The notes: generated from the sequence alone by a model not told the origin. Counted from the stretch's first letter, positions 9,336-18,461 are shown. The stretch is DNA of 64,000 bases from Candidatus Babeliales bacterium (GCA_019746485.1 JAIERW010000001.1:132917-196916); one strand, 5' to 3'. Translations and numbers: made by a program.

Positions 9336-10373
9336 ATGGACACTATAAACTCAATTTTGTTAGTAGGCAAGATTAGCTCAACGGCTTATACCTATGCATC
9401 GTCATTTGAACGTGCTTTTCAAACACTTGGCTACAACGTTGCCACGTTCAATACTAAACAACATTTTGTTCCAAACTACAAACTATTGGCACCACTAAAC
9501 AATTATTTGTGCAACGTTCAGCTCATTCGCACGGTTAAGCAGCACAAACCAGATCTGATATTTTTTTTAAAAGCAGACAGTATTTCGCACAAAACACTGC
9601 GCACCATCAAACAGATATCCAAAGCCAAGTTGGTGCACTTTTATCCCGACAACCCTTTTTCATTTTGGAATGGCAACTCAAACAAAAACGTCTTACTCTC
9701 ATTGCCACTTTTTGATGATTTTTTAATCTGGTCCAACATGCTCATGCCAGCGCTTGAAGCGGCTGGCGCTCAGCATGTTTCTTACTTTCCCTTTGCGTAC
9801 GACCAAACTATTTTTGAACAAGAAATTACAATTTCAGAGCACGAACGCGAACGCTACACGGCCGATGTCAGTTTTGTGGGCACGTGGGAGCCTGAACGGG
9901 CTTGGTGGCTGAAACAACTGCGCAAGCGCATGCCACACATCAAACTGGCAATTTGGGGCAACGGCTGGGGGCACGAGCAGTGCGGCCCGCTGGGGCCGTA
10001 TATCAAAGGACCGGCGATCTACCCGCCTGAAAGTATTAAAGCTTTTCGCATGAGTACGATTAATCTTAATTTTATTAGAAAACAAAACAGAACGTCACAC
10101 AACATGCGAACGTTTGAGCTGCCGGCAAGCAAAAGTTTTATGCTCACGCAGCACAGCTTTGAGCAGGCACATGAGCTTTTTGAAGAAAATAAATCGATTG
10201 TTTGTTTTGAAACGATTGATGAGTTGGTAGAAAAAATAACCTTTTATTTAGCGCACGATGTCGAACGCCAAGCAATTATTAAGCGTGCATTTGCGCAAGC
10301 GCAGCACTATTGGCTTTCAGTGGTTTTGCAAAATTTTTTGCTCAAGTTCGGCGATAAAAAACCTAACCCATAA
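9336..10373 (+). CDS. Glycosyltransferase, CgeB-like
   Basis: GT-B glycosyltransferase of the CgeB / Glyco_trans_1_2 type. The C-terminal third has the family pattern HNMRTFELPASKSFMLTQ, then LFEENKSIVCFETIDELVEKI, and the middle has DVSFVGTWEPERAWWL. Length from this start is 345. The open frame reaches back to an ATG at 9270, but that start would overlap the divergent gene and neither start has a clear ribosome site; I chose 9336 because conserved-looking sequence (SILLVGKISSTAYTY) begins just after it. The 3' end overlaps the convergent gene at 10317 by 57 bases. Confidence 0.8.
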   Translation: MDTINSILLVGKISSTAYTYASSFERAFQTLGYNVATFNTKQHFVPNYKLLAPLNNYLCNVQLIRTVKQHKPDLIFFLKADSISHKTLRTIKQISKAKLVHFYPDNPFSFWNGNSNKNVLLSLPLFDDFLIWSNMLMPALEAAGAQHVSYFPFAYDQTIFEQEITISEHERERYTADVSFVGTWEPERAWWLKQLRKRMPHIKLAIWGNGWGHEQCGPLGPYIKGPAIYPPESIKAFRMSTINLNFIRKQNRTSHNMRTFELPASKSFMLTQHSFEQAHELFEENKSIVCFETIDELVEKITFYLAHDVERQAIIKRAFAQAQHYWLSVVLQNFLLKFGDKKPNP

Positions 10374-10757
10374 AAGACCATCTTTAATCACGCACAGCTC
10401 AGCCGGGCGGCCAACCTCATACACAACCTCAAGATTAAGACGGCTAAAATGACTATCTATACATGGTAATTCGATCACTTTGGTAAATTGGCCTCTGAGG
10501 CAATAAACAGCCAGCGAGCCAAATTCAATTTCTGCTTCATCATCTGCGCGTTTTTTACCTGGATAATATTTAACTGCCCATTGCCGATCTTCTGAATAAA
10601 TAATGTCTAAAATACCACGTGGGCTTATTTTAATGTCTGACAATAATGCTTCTCTACGCCCAAAGAGTTTTTTAATTTTATGAGCAACAAAAGCCGCACC
10701 TGAAACATTAGAAAAGATTGAAGTAAACAGAAAAACGAGCACCACTAGCTTTTTCAT
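10317..10757 (-). CDS. Small secreted protein, ISPRG/YSxDRxW family
   Basis: Unknown function. A signal peptide spans residues 1-20 (MKKLVVLVFLFTSIFSNVSGA). The mature part holds IKISPRG, then IYSEDRQWAVKYYPG, matching RISPRG and VYSKDRNWCASLSG in the neighbour 10774-11538, so the two are paralogues. Length 146. The second ATG (10757) is chosen because GGTGGG lies 8 bases before it, while it is too close to the first ATG at 10763. Sixteen bases separate it from the upstream paralogue, so they form an operon. It overlaps the convergent glycosyltransferase by 57 bases. Confidence 0.6.
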   Translation of the reverse strand: MKKLVVLVFLFTSIFSNVSGAAFVAHKIKKLFGRREALLSDIKISPRGILDIIYSEDRQWAVKYYPGKKRADDEAEIEFGSLAVYCLRGQFTKVIELPCIDSHFSRLNLEVVYEVGRPAELCVIKDGLLWVRFFIAELEQKILQNH

Positions 10758-10773
10758 AAACATCCCACCACTT

Positions 10774-11538
10774 TCACGCGCTCAACGCTTCTTCAAGCTC
10801 ATGCCAAGGAAACAAGATCCAAGATTCTTGATTTTTATAAAGCTCTAAAACCCGTATCCCATTTTCGTCAAAATACCTGGCAAGCGACAATTCTCCTGGC
10901 TCTGTATCAGCAGGAAGTTGGATTTTTTTTATAAGATGCGTATCTATACCCGAGGCATCTCCGGCAAAAAAAACAAAAAGATGTCCATGCCCAATAGAGA
11001 CAGACCATCTTGTATCGTCGTCAAGATAGATGCAGTCTTCCCACACATACGGCTGAACAGGTTGTTTTTTTAGAGAAGATATTGCTGGCAAGGCACATTC
11101 TGCTTTAGTCTTCATAATAGCCAAGAGTTTCTGTTTTGATATCTGATAGCAACACAGGCTATCCACTATAACATACAACATCTCAACACCATCTTCCTGT
11201 CCCAGTTCCAACTGCACCACAGCAGGACGACCTTCACCAAAACCCTCAATTTTATGTGTCAGTATGGGACCATAAAGATCAATGCCCTTTTCAAGATACA
11301 TTATTACAAGCGTTGTCCCACTTAAGCTGGCACACCAGTTTCGATCTTTTGAGTAAACAGTCTCACCACGTGGACTTATGCGAATAGCAGAATCTGAGTT
11401 ACTTCGTGGCAGTTTTGTTTTTTTCTTCCCAAACCAACGTAATGGCTCCCACGAGGAAGATTTTGGCATTCTTGCGGCAGCAAAAAGAAATCCATCGGTA
11501 CAAACAACAACAAATAGAAGCAAAAATATTTTTTTCAT
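10774..11538 (-). CDS. Secreted protein with two copies of the YSxDRxW module
   Basis: Unknown function. Signal peptide at residues 1-21 (MKKIFLLLFVVVCTDGFLFAA), then a Trp/Lys/Ser-rich linker. RISPRGETVYSKDRNWCASL opens one module of about 85 residues; a second, starting near YLDDDTRWSVSIGHGHLFVF, follows the same plan of charged loop, Trp, beta-strands and acidic end. This suggests an internal duplication, with the 10317 protein as a single-module relative. The start is the ATG at 11538 because the signal peptide begins there, although the frame is open to 11613; the ribosome site (GAGTAAG) is weak. Repeated beta modules suggest a small propeller or sandwich, which is a guess. Confidence 0.6.
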   Translation of the reverse strand: MKKIFLLLFVVVCTDGFLFAAARMPKSSSWEPLRWFGKKKTKLPRSNSDSAIRISPRGETVYSKDRNWCASLSGTTLVIMYLEKGIDLYGPILTHKIEGFGEGRPAVVQLELGQEDGVEMLYVIVDSLCCYQISKQKLLAIMKTKAECALPAISSLKKQPVQPYVWEDCIYLDDDTRWSVSIGHGHLFVFFAGDASGIDTHLIKKIQLPADTEPGELSLARYFDENGIRVLELYKNQESWILFPWHELEEALSA

Positions 11539-11605
11539 GACACTTACTCGCAATACATCATATGAAATAGTTAAACAAAAAGAGAAATGGGACGAGAACA
11601 ATACC

Positions 11606-12124
11606 CTATTCATACATTTTTTGCAACACTACTCGCACATAATTTAAAGCGATAAAAGGCAAAACAGCGACAAGAATCATCGACTGCGGGCCTTTCCAAG
11701 CAAACAGAAATGCCGCAAACGTAGCCAGCAACAAGATGCAGGAAGCACGCACTACGCGCTCACGCGGCGCACCAGGCAGGCCAACAAAACCGGCCGGCGA
11801 GTAAATTGTTTGCAAACAGCCAACAATAAAAAGCCATAAAAAAAGCGTAGCATACAAAAAGTGGGCGTAAATATTTTGCAACCAGTCGATTTCAAGCAAA
11901 AACATGCACGCACCACCAAGTAAAAAGCAGTGGATGGCCAACATGAACGATTGTTCAGTTTTTTTGGCATGAAGCGATACAACGATATAAACAAGCGAGA
12001 GAAGCCCACCAATCTCAAAAGCATGCTCCCAGTTGCCCAAAAAGCGAAATGCCCAGACAAAAGCAATGAGTGGCAAAACATTGGCAATAAACATTAAGCG
12101 GTCATTAAAAAACTTTGTAATCAT
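11606..12124 (-). CDS. Multi-pass membrane protein of unknown function
   Basis: 172 residues with about five hydrophobic helices: VLPLIAFVWAFRFLG, IGGLLSLVYIVVSLHA, FMLAIHCFLLGGACMFLL, HFLYATLFLWLFIVGC and a C-terminal pair around ILLLATFAAFLFAW and LVAVLPFIALNYV. A loop with Gly-Pro-rich GFVGLPGAPRERVV sits before the last pair. I recognise no family motif. The start is the ATG at 12124, with TAGGAACC about 7 bases upstream; an in-frame codon at 12148 lacks a site. It is divergent from the glycosyltransferase at 12229 and may belong to the glycan locus. Confidence 0.6.
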   Translation of the reverse strand: MITKFFNDRLMFIANVLPLIAFVWAFRFLGNWEHAFEIGGLLSLVYIVVSLHAKKTEQSFMLAIHCFLLGGACMFLLEIDWLQNIYAHFLYATLFLWLFIVGCLQTIYSPAGFVGLPGAPRERVVRASCILLLATFAAFLFAWKGPQSMILVAVLPFIALNYVRVVLQKMYE

Positions 12125-12228
12125 GCTGGTTCCTACAATAAATCTCAAAATAACAAAACTATCTTTTCATAGTGGTACCAAAACAGTACAAACTTGTAAA
12201 AATAATCTTTTCGTTGTATCTATTTCTT

Positions 12229-13497
12229 ATGAAGAAACCAAAAATTGCAATCATAACCCTGCGCAACCAGTATAAATATGGTGGCACGCACGCCAGCCAG
12301 CGGGCAGTGTTTAACTTTTGCAAACTCTATTTTGAGCCAACGCTCTTTTTCTTAAGTTTTGAAAAAGATATTTCGGCGCATCTACGCCCGTTCAAAACGA
12401 CCTCACGCAACAGAACCGGCACCCACAACGGCATGCCGTGCGTAGAAATTGGTGCCCGCTGGGCCTTTTGGGAACCGGCGCATTATGCAGCAACGCTTGA
12501 GCAATGGCAAGAAGCGCTTGCCAGCTACGATTATTTCTTTGTCGTCAGCGGCACGCCAATTGCCGCCCACCACTTGGCGCTCATGAACAAACGCTTTGTT
12601 TTGTGGCCCGCCTCAACGTATCAGCACGACCGCCAGCAGCGCGCAGAAAAAATGCGTGGCTTGAGAAAATTTATTGACCGGCTGGCACAACCTTTGATGC
12701 TGGCAATAGAGCGGCTCGTTTTGAAAAAAGTCTCTTTTGTATGGCCGTTAAGCTCATACACACACCAACTGATCAAAGACGTTGTGCCAAACTTTAACCG
12801 GCCTTACGCCGTGTGCGGTTTTCCAATCGATTACCAACCGACAACACTACACACACCAACTAACGAAAAAATTATTATTGCTATTGGCCGCTTTAACGAC
12901 CCACGCAAAAACCCGCGCATGCTCTTTAGAGCTTTTGAAAAAATCTATCAACAATGCCCAGACGCCAAACTTTTTATTATTGGCAGCGAGCCGCACCCCT
13001 TTGATACACTGCCATTTGTTAACCAGCCGTCATTTAAAAACATTGTTTTTACGGGCGAGCTTGATCGCACAAGTTTGCTTGTTTTTTACCAACGCGCAAC
13101 GCTCATGCTCATTTCGTCGTACCAAGAAGGTTTAAATATTGCCGGCCTTGAAGCACTGGCTCACGGCGTGCCAGTAATCTCAACAGACTGTGGGGGCATT
13201 CGAGATTATGTAATCAATGACAGAACCGGCTATGTGGTAGCACTTGATGATGACGCGCTAATGGCAGACCATGCGTGCGCATTACTCAAAGACAATAAAA
13301 AAATTGAAGAGCTCAAAAGTGCCATCAGCATCTTTATGAAAAATAACTTCTCACTTGAACAAATTCATGCCATATTTAAAAGAGGCTTGCTTTGCGCTTA
13401 TCCCGAGTTAAAGCCATGGTTTGAAAGGGTAGAGAAGGTGAATCATGAAGATACTCGTCATCAGCCACACGTACATAACACAGATCAACCGCGATAA
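12229..13497 (+). CDS. Glycosyltransferase, GT4 family
   Basis: GT-B enzyme with acceptor domain opening KPKIAIITLRNQYKYGGTHA and donor domain with IIIAIGRFNDPRKNPRML, LFIIGSEP and YQEGLNIAGLEALAHGVPVI (E-x7-E) near residue 310. 422 residues from the ATG at 12229; an in-frame GTG at 12172 would add 19 hydrophobic residues but has no ribosome site, and neither does 12229, so the start is uncertain. The C-terminus (about 17 residues) is read through the first 53 bases of the next glycosyltransferase, an unusually long overlap that might reflect loss of an earlier stop. Confidence 0.85.
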   Translation: MKKPKIAIITLRNQYKYGGTHASQRAVFNFCKLYFEPTLFFLSFEKDISAHLRPFKTTSRNRTGTHNGMPCVEIGARWAFWEPAHYAATLEQWQEALASYDYFFVVSGTPIAAHHLALMNKRFVLWPASTYQHDRQQRAEKMRGLRKFIDRLAQPLMLAIERLVLKKVSFVWPLSSYTHQLIKDVVPNFNRPYAVCGFPIDYQPTTLHTPTNEKIIIAIGRFNDPRKNPRMLFRAFEKIYQQCPDAKLFIIGSEPHPFDTLPFVNQPSFKNIVFTGELDRTSLLVFYQRATLMLISSYQEGLNIAGLEALAHGVPVISTDCGGIRDYVINDRTGYVVALDDDALMADHACALLKDNKKIEELKSAISIFMKNNFSLEQIHAIFKRGLLCAYPELKPWFERVEKVNHEDTRHQPHVHNTDQPR

Positions 13498-14581
13498 ATG
13501 GAAAATTTTTGCACAAGATTATCCAGACATATCGCTGACGGTTGCTTTCCCGCGCTCATGGCCGGGTTCTCTGTACCATCATCACGCAGAAAATTTAGAA
13601 AAAGAGCAGTTAAAAAATTGTAAGTTTGTTGCACTTAAAGCCTTTGGCGCTGGCAATGAAGTTCGCTATGGCTACTACCCCAGCGGCTTGATGAGCATTA
13701 TGCGCAACTTTAAGCCCGACATAATTCACGTTGAGCAAGGCGACAACGCACTCAGCCTTTTTCAAAGCATTATTTTTGCTAAATTGTTTTGCCGAAAAGC
13801 AAAGTTGTCATTTTTTACCTGGGTCAACTGGCAGCACAAATTTTCTCTCAAGTACCGCATGTTCTGGGGCTGGATAGAAAAATTTAACCGTTTCTTTACC
13901 CACGGCGCTATTGCCGGCAATCAGGATGCACAAAAAATATTGGCAGAAAAAGGCTTTGTCAAAACAACAACCGTATGCCCACAGCTGGGTATCAACCTCA
14001 AAACGTTTAAGCCCGCACAGGTTGAGCACCATCGCCACCGCTACATTGGTTACATTGGCAGAATTGTTGAAGAAAAAGGCGTTATGCTGCTCGCACAAGC
14101 ATTCCATTCGCTGTATAGCTTGTTCCCCGACTGGCGGTTAATTTTTATTGGCTCGGGGCCCTTTGAAAAACAACTCATCGATTATGTCATTACGCACAAA
14201 CTGATTGATGTCGTTGAATTTCGCGACCCCATCACGCACGACAAAGTTCCCAACGCGCTTTCGTTTATTGATATTTTAGTGCTGCCATCGTACGACACTA
14301 ACCACTGGAAAGAGCAATTTGGGCACGTTTTAATTGAAGCTATGGCCTGCAAAGTTCCCGTTATTGCAAGTTCTGCCGGGGAAATTCCCAACGTGGTAGC
14401 GCAAGCCGGCCTAATCTTTGAACAGAAAAATGAAAAATCATTAACCAGCTATTTGCACACACTCATGAGCGACGCACAACTGCGCAATCAACTCGGAGAA
14501 AAAGGATATCAGCGAGTAAAAAATCATTATTCGCATCAAGCAATTGCCAAAACAACACATGACTTTTGGCAATCTCTTTAA
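13445..14581 (+). CDS. Glycosyltransferase, GT4 family
   Basis: GT-B enzyme of 378 residues. N-terminal MKILVISHTYITQINRDKW; donor domain with YIGYIGRIVEEKGVMLLAQA, LIFIGSGPFEKQL and the E-x7-E segment EQFGHVLIEAMACKVPVIAS near residue 295. GAGAAGG is 6-12 bases before the ATG and supports this start inside the previous gene. The open RPGSLYHHHAE and QGDNALSLFQ segments resemble GT4 enzymes of exopolysaccharide clusters. It is followed after 16 bases by ugd, so 12229-18015 reads as one operon. Confidence 0.86.
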   Translation: MKILVISHTYITQINRDKWKIFAQDYPDISLTVAFPRSWPGSLYHHHAENLEKEQLKNCKFVALKAFGAGNEVRYGYYPSGLMSIMRNFKPDIIHVEQGDNALSLFQSIIFAKLFCRKAKLSFFTWVNWQHKFSLKYRMFWGWIEKFNRFFTHGAIAGNQDAQKILAEKGFVKTTTVCPQLGINLKTFKPAQVEHHRHRYIGYIGRIVEEKGVMLLAQAFHSLYSLFPDWRLIFIGSGPFEKQLIDYVITHKLIDVVEFRDPITHDKVPNALSFIDILVLPSYDTNHWKEQFGHVLIEAMACKVPVIASSAGEIPNVVAQAGLIFEQKNEKSLTSYLHTLMSDAQLRNQLGEKGYQRVKNHYSHQAIAKTTHDFWQSL

Positions 14582-14597
14582 AAAAAGGAGAGAGACT

Positions 14598-15998
14598 GTG
14601 AAGATTACCGTTATTGGTGCCGGGTACGTAGGCCTGGTCACCGCCGCTTGCTTTGCGCAAAAAGACAACGACGTAACGATTGTTGAAAACAATCAAGCAA
14701 AAATTACCGCGCTCTTGCAAGGCATTGTTCCGTTTTATGAACCGGGCCTGGAGCAGCTGGTTGCCAACGGCATCGCTGATAAAAAAATCAACTTTGTTGC
14801 CGACGTTGCGCAAGCACTTAAAAAAAACCAACCTGATGTTATTTTTTCCTGCGTTGGCACGCCATCACGCGAAGACGGCTCTGCCGATCTTTCATTTGTT
14901 TGGCAGGTAGCACAAGAAATTGGGCAGCAGATTAATGGGTACACGCTGGTTGTTAATAAATCAACGGTACCGGTAGGCACGGCAGAAAATGTTAAAGCAA
15001 TTATTCAAGAACAGCTGCGCCTGCGCTCTGCCAACGTGCCATTTGATGTTGCTTCTAACCCAGAATTTTTAAAAGAAGGCGATGCGCTGAGCGATTTTAC
15101 CAATCCAGACCGCGTAGTTATTGGCGTTGATTCAGAAAAAGCGGCGCAGATTTTGGCACAACTTTATAAACCATTTTTAAAAAATCCCGAAGAACAACTA
15201 GTCTGCATGGACATTCCGTCGGCCGAGCTAACCAAATATGCTTCAAACGCCATGCTGGCAACACGCATTAGTTTTATGAACCAGCTGGCACTCTTGGCAG
15301 ACAAAGTGGGTGCTGACATTGAAGATGTAAAAAAAGGTATGGCTCTGGACCAGCGCATTGGCAAACATTTTCTTAATGCTGGAATTGGATACGGGGGTAG
15401 CTGCTTTCCCAAAGATGTTAAAGCACTTATTCACACCGGCAAAGAGCACCACCTACCCATGACCTTAATACAAGAAGTTGATGCCGTAAATATGCAGCAG
15501 CGCCAACTTTTTTTTAATAAAATAATCGACTTTTATGGCGATACTATTGTCAACAAACAGGTTGGCATTTGGGGGCTTGCTTTTAAGCCAGAAACTGACG
15601 ACATTCGCTGCGCACCAGCTATCGACATTATTGCCCAGCTCATTGCCCATGGCGCACAAGTAATTGCCTACGACCCAGTTGCCACCAGCAACATGCAACA
15701 GCTTTTCAAAAACACGGTTACCTTTGCTCAATCGGCCCAAGAAGTAGTTAAAGCAGCAGACTTTTTAATTATTCTAACCGAATGGCACGAGTTTAAAGCC
15801 TACGATATTACCAAGCTTACCCAACTCAAAGACCAAGTTATCTTTGACGGCCGCAACTGCTTTGACCCCGAGCTTATGCAGGAACAGGGTTTTTGCTACA
15901 TCAATGTTGGCCGCAACGTGCACCATCAAAATACAAAGAAACTTTTTTTAACAAAAAAACAAGCACGCACGTGCCAACCACCATGCCAAACAGCCTAA
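14598..15998 (+). CDS. ugd: UDP-glucose 6-dehydrogenase
   Basis: Oxidises UDP-glucose twice to UDP-glucuronate using NAD. The N-terminus KITVIGAGYVGLVTAACFA is the NAD-binding fold; NKSTVPVGT, NPEFLKEGDA, and the active-site GYGGSCFPKDVKAL (catalytic Cys) near residue 258 follow, then GLAFKPETDDIRCAPA. The start is the GTG at 14598 with AGGAGAGAG just upstream; the longer open frame from 14544 lies inside the preceding gene. At 466 residues it has about 25 more at the C-terminus than usual, overlapping the next start by 16 bases. It feeds UDP-glucuronate to the decarboxylase at 6135. Confidence 0.95.
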   Translation: MKITVIGAGYVGLVTAACFAQKDNDVTIVENNQAKITALLQGIVPFYEPGLEQLVANGIADKKINFVADVAQALKKNQPDVIFSCVGTPSREDGSADLSFVWQVAQEIGQQINGYTLVVNKSTVPVGTAENVKAIIQEQLRLRSANVPFDVASNPEFLKEGDALSDFTNPDRVVIGVDSEKAAQILAQLYKPFLKNPEEQLVCMDIPSAELTKYASNAMLATRISFMNQLALLADKVGADIEDVKKGMALDQRIGKHFLNAGIGYGGSCFPKDVKALIHTGKEHHLPMTLIQEVDAVNMQQRQLFFNKIIDFYGDTIVNKQVGIWGLAFKPETDDIRCAPAIDIIAQLIAHGAQVIAYDPVATSNMQQLFKNTVTFAQSAQEVVKAADFLIILTEWHEFKAYDITKLTQLKDQVIFDGRNCFDPELMQEQGFCYINVGRNVHHQNTKKLFLTKKQARTCQPPCQTA

Positions 15999-17203
15999 AA
16001 AAAAAGATCTTATTTGTTCATCACGGCAAAGGACTGGGCGGCGCACCGCTCAGCCTGCTCTACCTGGTCAAAGGGCTTGATCCTGAAAAATACCAAGCCG
16101 AAGTTCTTTTTTTGCACAACTCAGACGCCCTACAACTTTTTAAAGAGCACGGCATCACCTGCCATGGCCCCGTCAACCGGCACGACTTTGCTCATACAAA
16201 AATTTGGTGGTTCCGGTGGTACCATGCCCTCTCGCTGGCACGAGCGTGTCTGGATACCCTGAAAACAATACACTCAATTGCCCGCCATTGGCTGGAACTA
16301 ATAAAGCCAGACCTGGTACACTTGAACACGAGCTCACTTATTGCCTGGGGCAAAATTGCTCACAAAATTGGCATACCAGTTGTTTGGCACATCCGCGAGC
16401 CACTGGCACCTGGGTACCTGGGCGCACGCAGGGCACTCATCAAGCACAGCGTTGAGCATTACGCAGCAGCAATTGTACCCATTTGCAACAACGACGCCCT
16501 GCCCTGGCACCACAACCCCAAAACGCATGTTGTGTACAACGCCGTTAACCAAACCGTTTTTGATGCCAACTTAAACCCACATGATTTTCTGGAATACCAC
16601 CAGCTCGATACCTACTCACCAAAAATTTTATTTGTGGGCGGTCTTTCGCAAGAAAAAGGGACCTTGGTTTTATTAAACATTTTTGAAAAAATTTTGACGC
16701 GCGTGCCACAAGCCCAACTCGTGATTGCCGGGTACTTCGACTTGCAAAGACCTGGCACTCTAAACCCAAAACGCTTCATGCCATCAGCACAGTTTAAGCG
16801 TGCGGTCAGCACGCAATTAAAAAAAGTTAAACAATCGGTTCATCTTTTGGGCGCTATCAAAACAGTACCTGCTGCCATGGCAGCGGCTGATGTTATTGTC
16901 TTTCCAGCAACGGTTGGCCACTTTGCTCGCCCAATTATTGAAGCCGGTTTTATGAAAAAGCCAGTTGTTGCTTCTCAACTTGCCCCACTTGACGAACTGA
17001 TTATCGACAAAAAAACAGGATACCTGATTGCACCTGAAAATATTGACGAGTGGGCCAGCAAAATCAGCCTGTTGTTACTCGATAAAAATAAACAAAAAGC
17101 TATGGGCCAAGCAGGGTTTGATTTTTGTTCACAAACATTTAGCCTGCCCAGCCAAATTACCAAAATTCAAAAAATTTATAACCAGCTTTTAAAGGAACAG
17201 TAA
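15983..17203 (+). CDS. Glycosyltransferase, GT4 family
   Basis: GT-B enzyme, 406 residues. The N-terminus KKILFVHHGKGLGGAPLSLL contains the GGAxxxL motif common in GT4 enzymes; the donor domain has ILFVGGLSQEKGTLVLLNIF and ARPIIEAGFMKKPVVAS near residue 315, a weakened E-x7-E. The ATG at 15983 overlaps ugd by 16 bases, and there is no strong ribosome site, as expected for coupled translation. Its stop overlaps the next start (TAATG). Confidence 0.83.
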   Translation: MPNSLKKKILFVHHGKGLGGAPLSLLYLVKGLDPEKYQAEVLFLHNSDALQLFKEHGITCHGPVNRHDFAHTKIWWFRWYHALSLARACLDTLKTIHSIARHWLELIKPDLVHLNTSSLIAWGKIAHKIGIPVVWHIREPLAPGYLGARRALIKHSVEHYAAAIVPICNNDALPWHHNPKTHVVYNAVNQTVFDANLNPHDFLEYHQLDTYSPKILFVGGLSQEKGTLVLLNIFEKILTRVPQAQLVIAGYFDLQRPGTLNPKRFMPSAQFKRAVSTQLKKVKQSVHLLGAIKTVPAAMAAADVIVFPATVGHFARPIIEAGFMKKPVVASQLAPLDELIIDKKTGYLIAPENIDEWASKISLLLLDKNKQKAMGQAGFDFCSQTFSLPSQITKIQKIYNQLLKEQ

Positions 17204-18015
17204 TGTCGAGGCACAACACCGCCAAAGAATCGGTTGCGCGCTATTGGAACCAGGCAAGCTGCGGCACCGAATTTATTGAAGAAATAAAACATTCACGAGA
17301 GTATTTTGAAGCGATTGAGCAATTTCGTTACACCATTGAACCTGAAATATTTGCATTTGCGCAGTTTACCCGATTTCACGGCAAAAAAGTGCTTGAGGTT
17401 GGTGTTGGCGCCGGGACCGACTTTTTGCAGTGGGTGCGCGCAGGCGCTCAAGCTTACGGCGTAGACTTAACACACGAAGCGGTTACCAATGTTTTACATC
17501 GCTTAGCAACCTACAACGTTGCTGCCTGCGATGTACAGGTTGCCGATGCTGAAAAGCTCAACTTTGCCGACAATAATTTTGACTTGGTTTACTCATGGGG
17601 CGTTATTCACCACTCGCCAGACCCGGTGCAGTGCCTGCGTGAAATTGTACGCGTCACAAAGCCAGGCGGCAGCATAAAAATTATGGTTTACAACCGTCGC
17701 TCTCTTTTTGCTTTCTATCAATATTTGCAACACGGCCTGTTGCGTGGTAAGCCTTTTGCGAGCATGAAAAAAATATTGGCACAGCACCAAGAAAGCCCGG
17801 GAACGCAGGCTTATACCTTTAAAGAAATTAAAAATATCTTAAAAGATTTCCCGGTACGCATTAACAAGCTCCAGGCAAGCACCACCAGCCATGATTTGCT
17901 GTACTACAAAAAAAGTAAGTTTATTAAAGCGTGCGCTTATATTGCTGCGTGCTTAAGCGGCTGGGATCGGCGGGGCTGGTTTATGACACTGGATCTTACG
18001 AAAAGAGAAGATTAA
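17203..18015 (+). CDS. SAM-dependent methyltransferase, class I
   Basis: Cytoplasmic methyltransferase, 270 residues. Motif I is VLEVGVGAGTDFLQW near residue 64; the acidic end of strand 2 is YGVDLTHEA; FDLVYSWGVIHHSPDPVQ and REIVRVTKPGGSIKIMVYN are the usual later strands. It resembles UbiE/Methyltransf_11 enzymes, but its place at the end of the glycosyltransferase operon (1-base TAATG overlap) suggests a sugar, or perhaps a lipid carrier, as substrate. Its 3' end overlaps the convergent HEPN gene by 4 bases. Confidence 0.85.
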   Translation: MSRHNTAKESVARYWNQASCGTEFIEEIKHSREYFEAIEQFRYTIEPEIFAFAQFTRFHGKKVLEVGVGAGTDFLQWVRAGAQAYGVDLTHEAVTNVLHRLATYNVAACDVQVADAEKLNFADNNFDLVYSWGVIHHSPDPVQCLREIVRVTKPGGSIKIMVYNRRSLFAFYQYLQHGLLRGKPFASMKKILAQHQESPGTQAYTFKEIKNILKDFPVRINKLQASTTSHDLLYYKKSKFIKACAYIAACLSGWDRRGWFMTLDLTKRED

Positions 18016-18461
18016 GAAGGACGCATTGTTTCTAGAATTTTCTTGATAACCACAATATATTTTGCCATTTTTGTTGCAATAAGATTTGCAATTTCTTCTT
18101 TATAAATGTGCGATGCTTCGTTTCGACTATCAAGCATTTCCAAGCATATTTCTACATCATCAGGTGATAAAAGTAGCACTTCCAAGCTCGCTCGAAAAAC
18201 ATCCCGTGGACCACCTTGAACAGTTACATCATGATATAGTTCCATATACAGACGAACATATTTCCACAAAGAATCAAATGTATAATTAAATCGTGTAATT
18301 AGTGAATCACGATACGTCAAAAAACGACGCTCATATTTCTCATCGTCAGCATCTACAATGTTGTCAAAATCATTATAATCTTCGTAAGCATAAATTAACG
18401 TCTGTGCGGCTTGCTCCAAACGCTGGTATTTATATTGTATTTTGCCACTATCTTTGAACAT
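18012..18461 (-). CDS. HEPN / nucleotidyltransferase substrate-binding protein (HI0074-like, HepT-type)
   Basis: All-helical partner of the minimal nucleotidyltransferase encoded just upstream. 149 residues. The block RDSLITRFNYTFDSLWKYV is the family core, and DSRNEASHIY contains R-x4-H-x-Y, the HEPN nuclease motif plus the tyrosine that MntA enzymes AMPylate in characterised HepT toxins. Its start overlaps the nucleotidyltransferase gene by 14 bases, so the pair is cotranslated. By analogy this is a type VII toxin-antitoxin-like module; HI0074 itself has also been described only as a substrate-binding protein, so toxicity is inferred. Confidence 0.8.
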   Translation of the reverse strand: MFKDSGKIQYKYQRLEQAAQTLIYAYEDYNDFDNIVDADDEKYERRFLTYRDSLITRFNYTFDSLWKYVRLYMELYHDVTVQGGPRDVFRASLEVLLLSPDDVEICLEMLDSRNEASHIYKEEIANLIATKMAKYIVVIKKILETMRPS

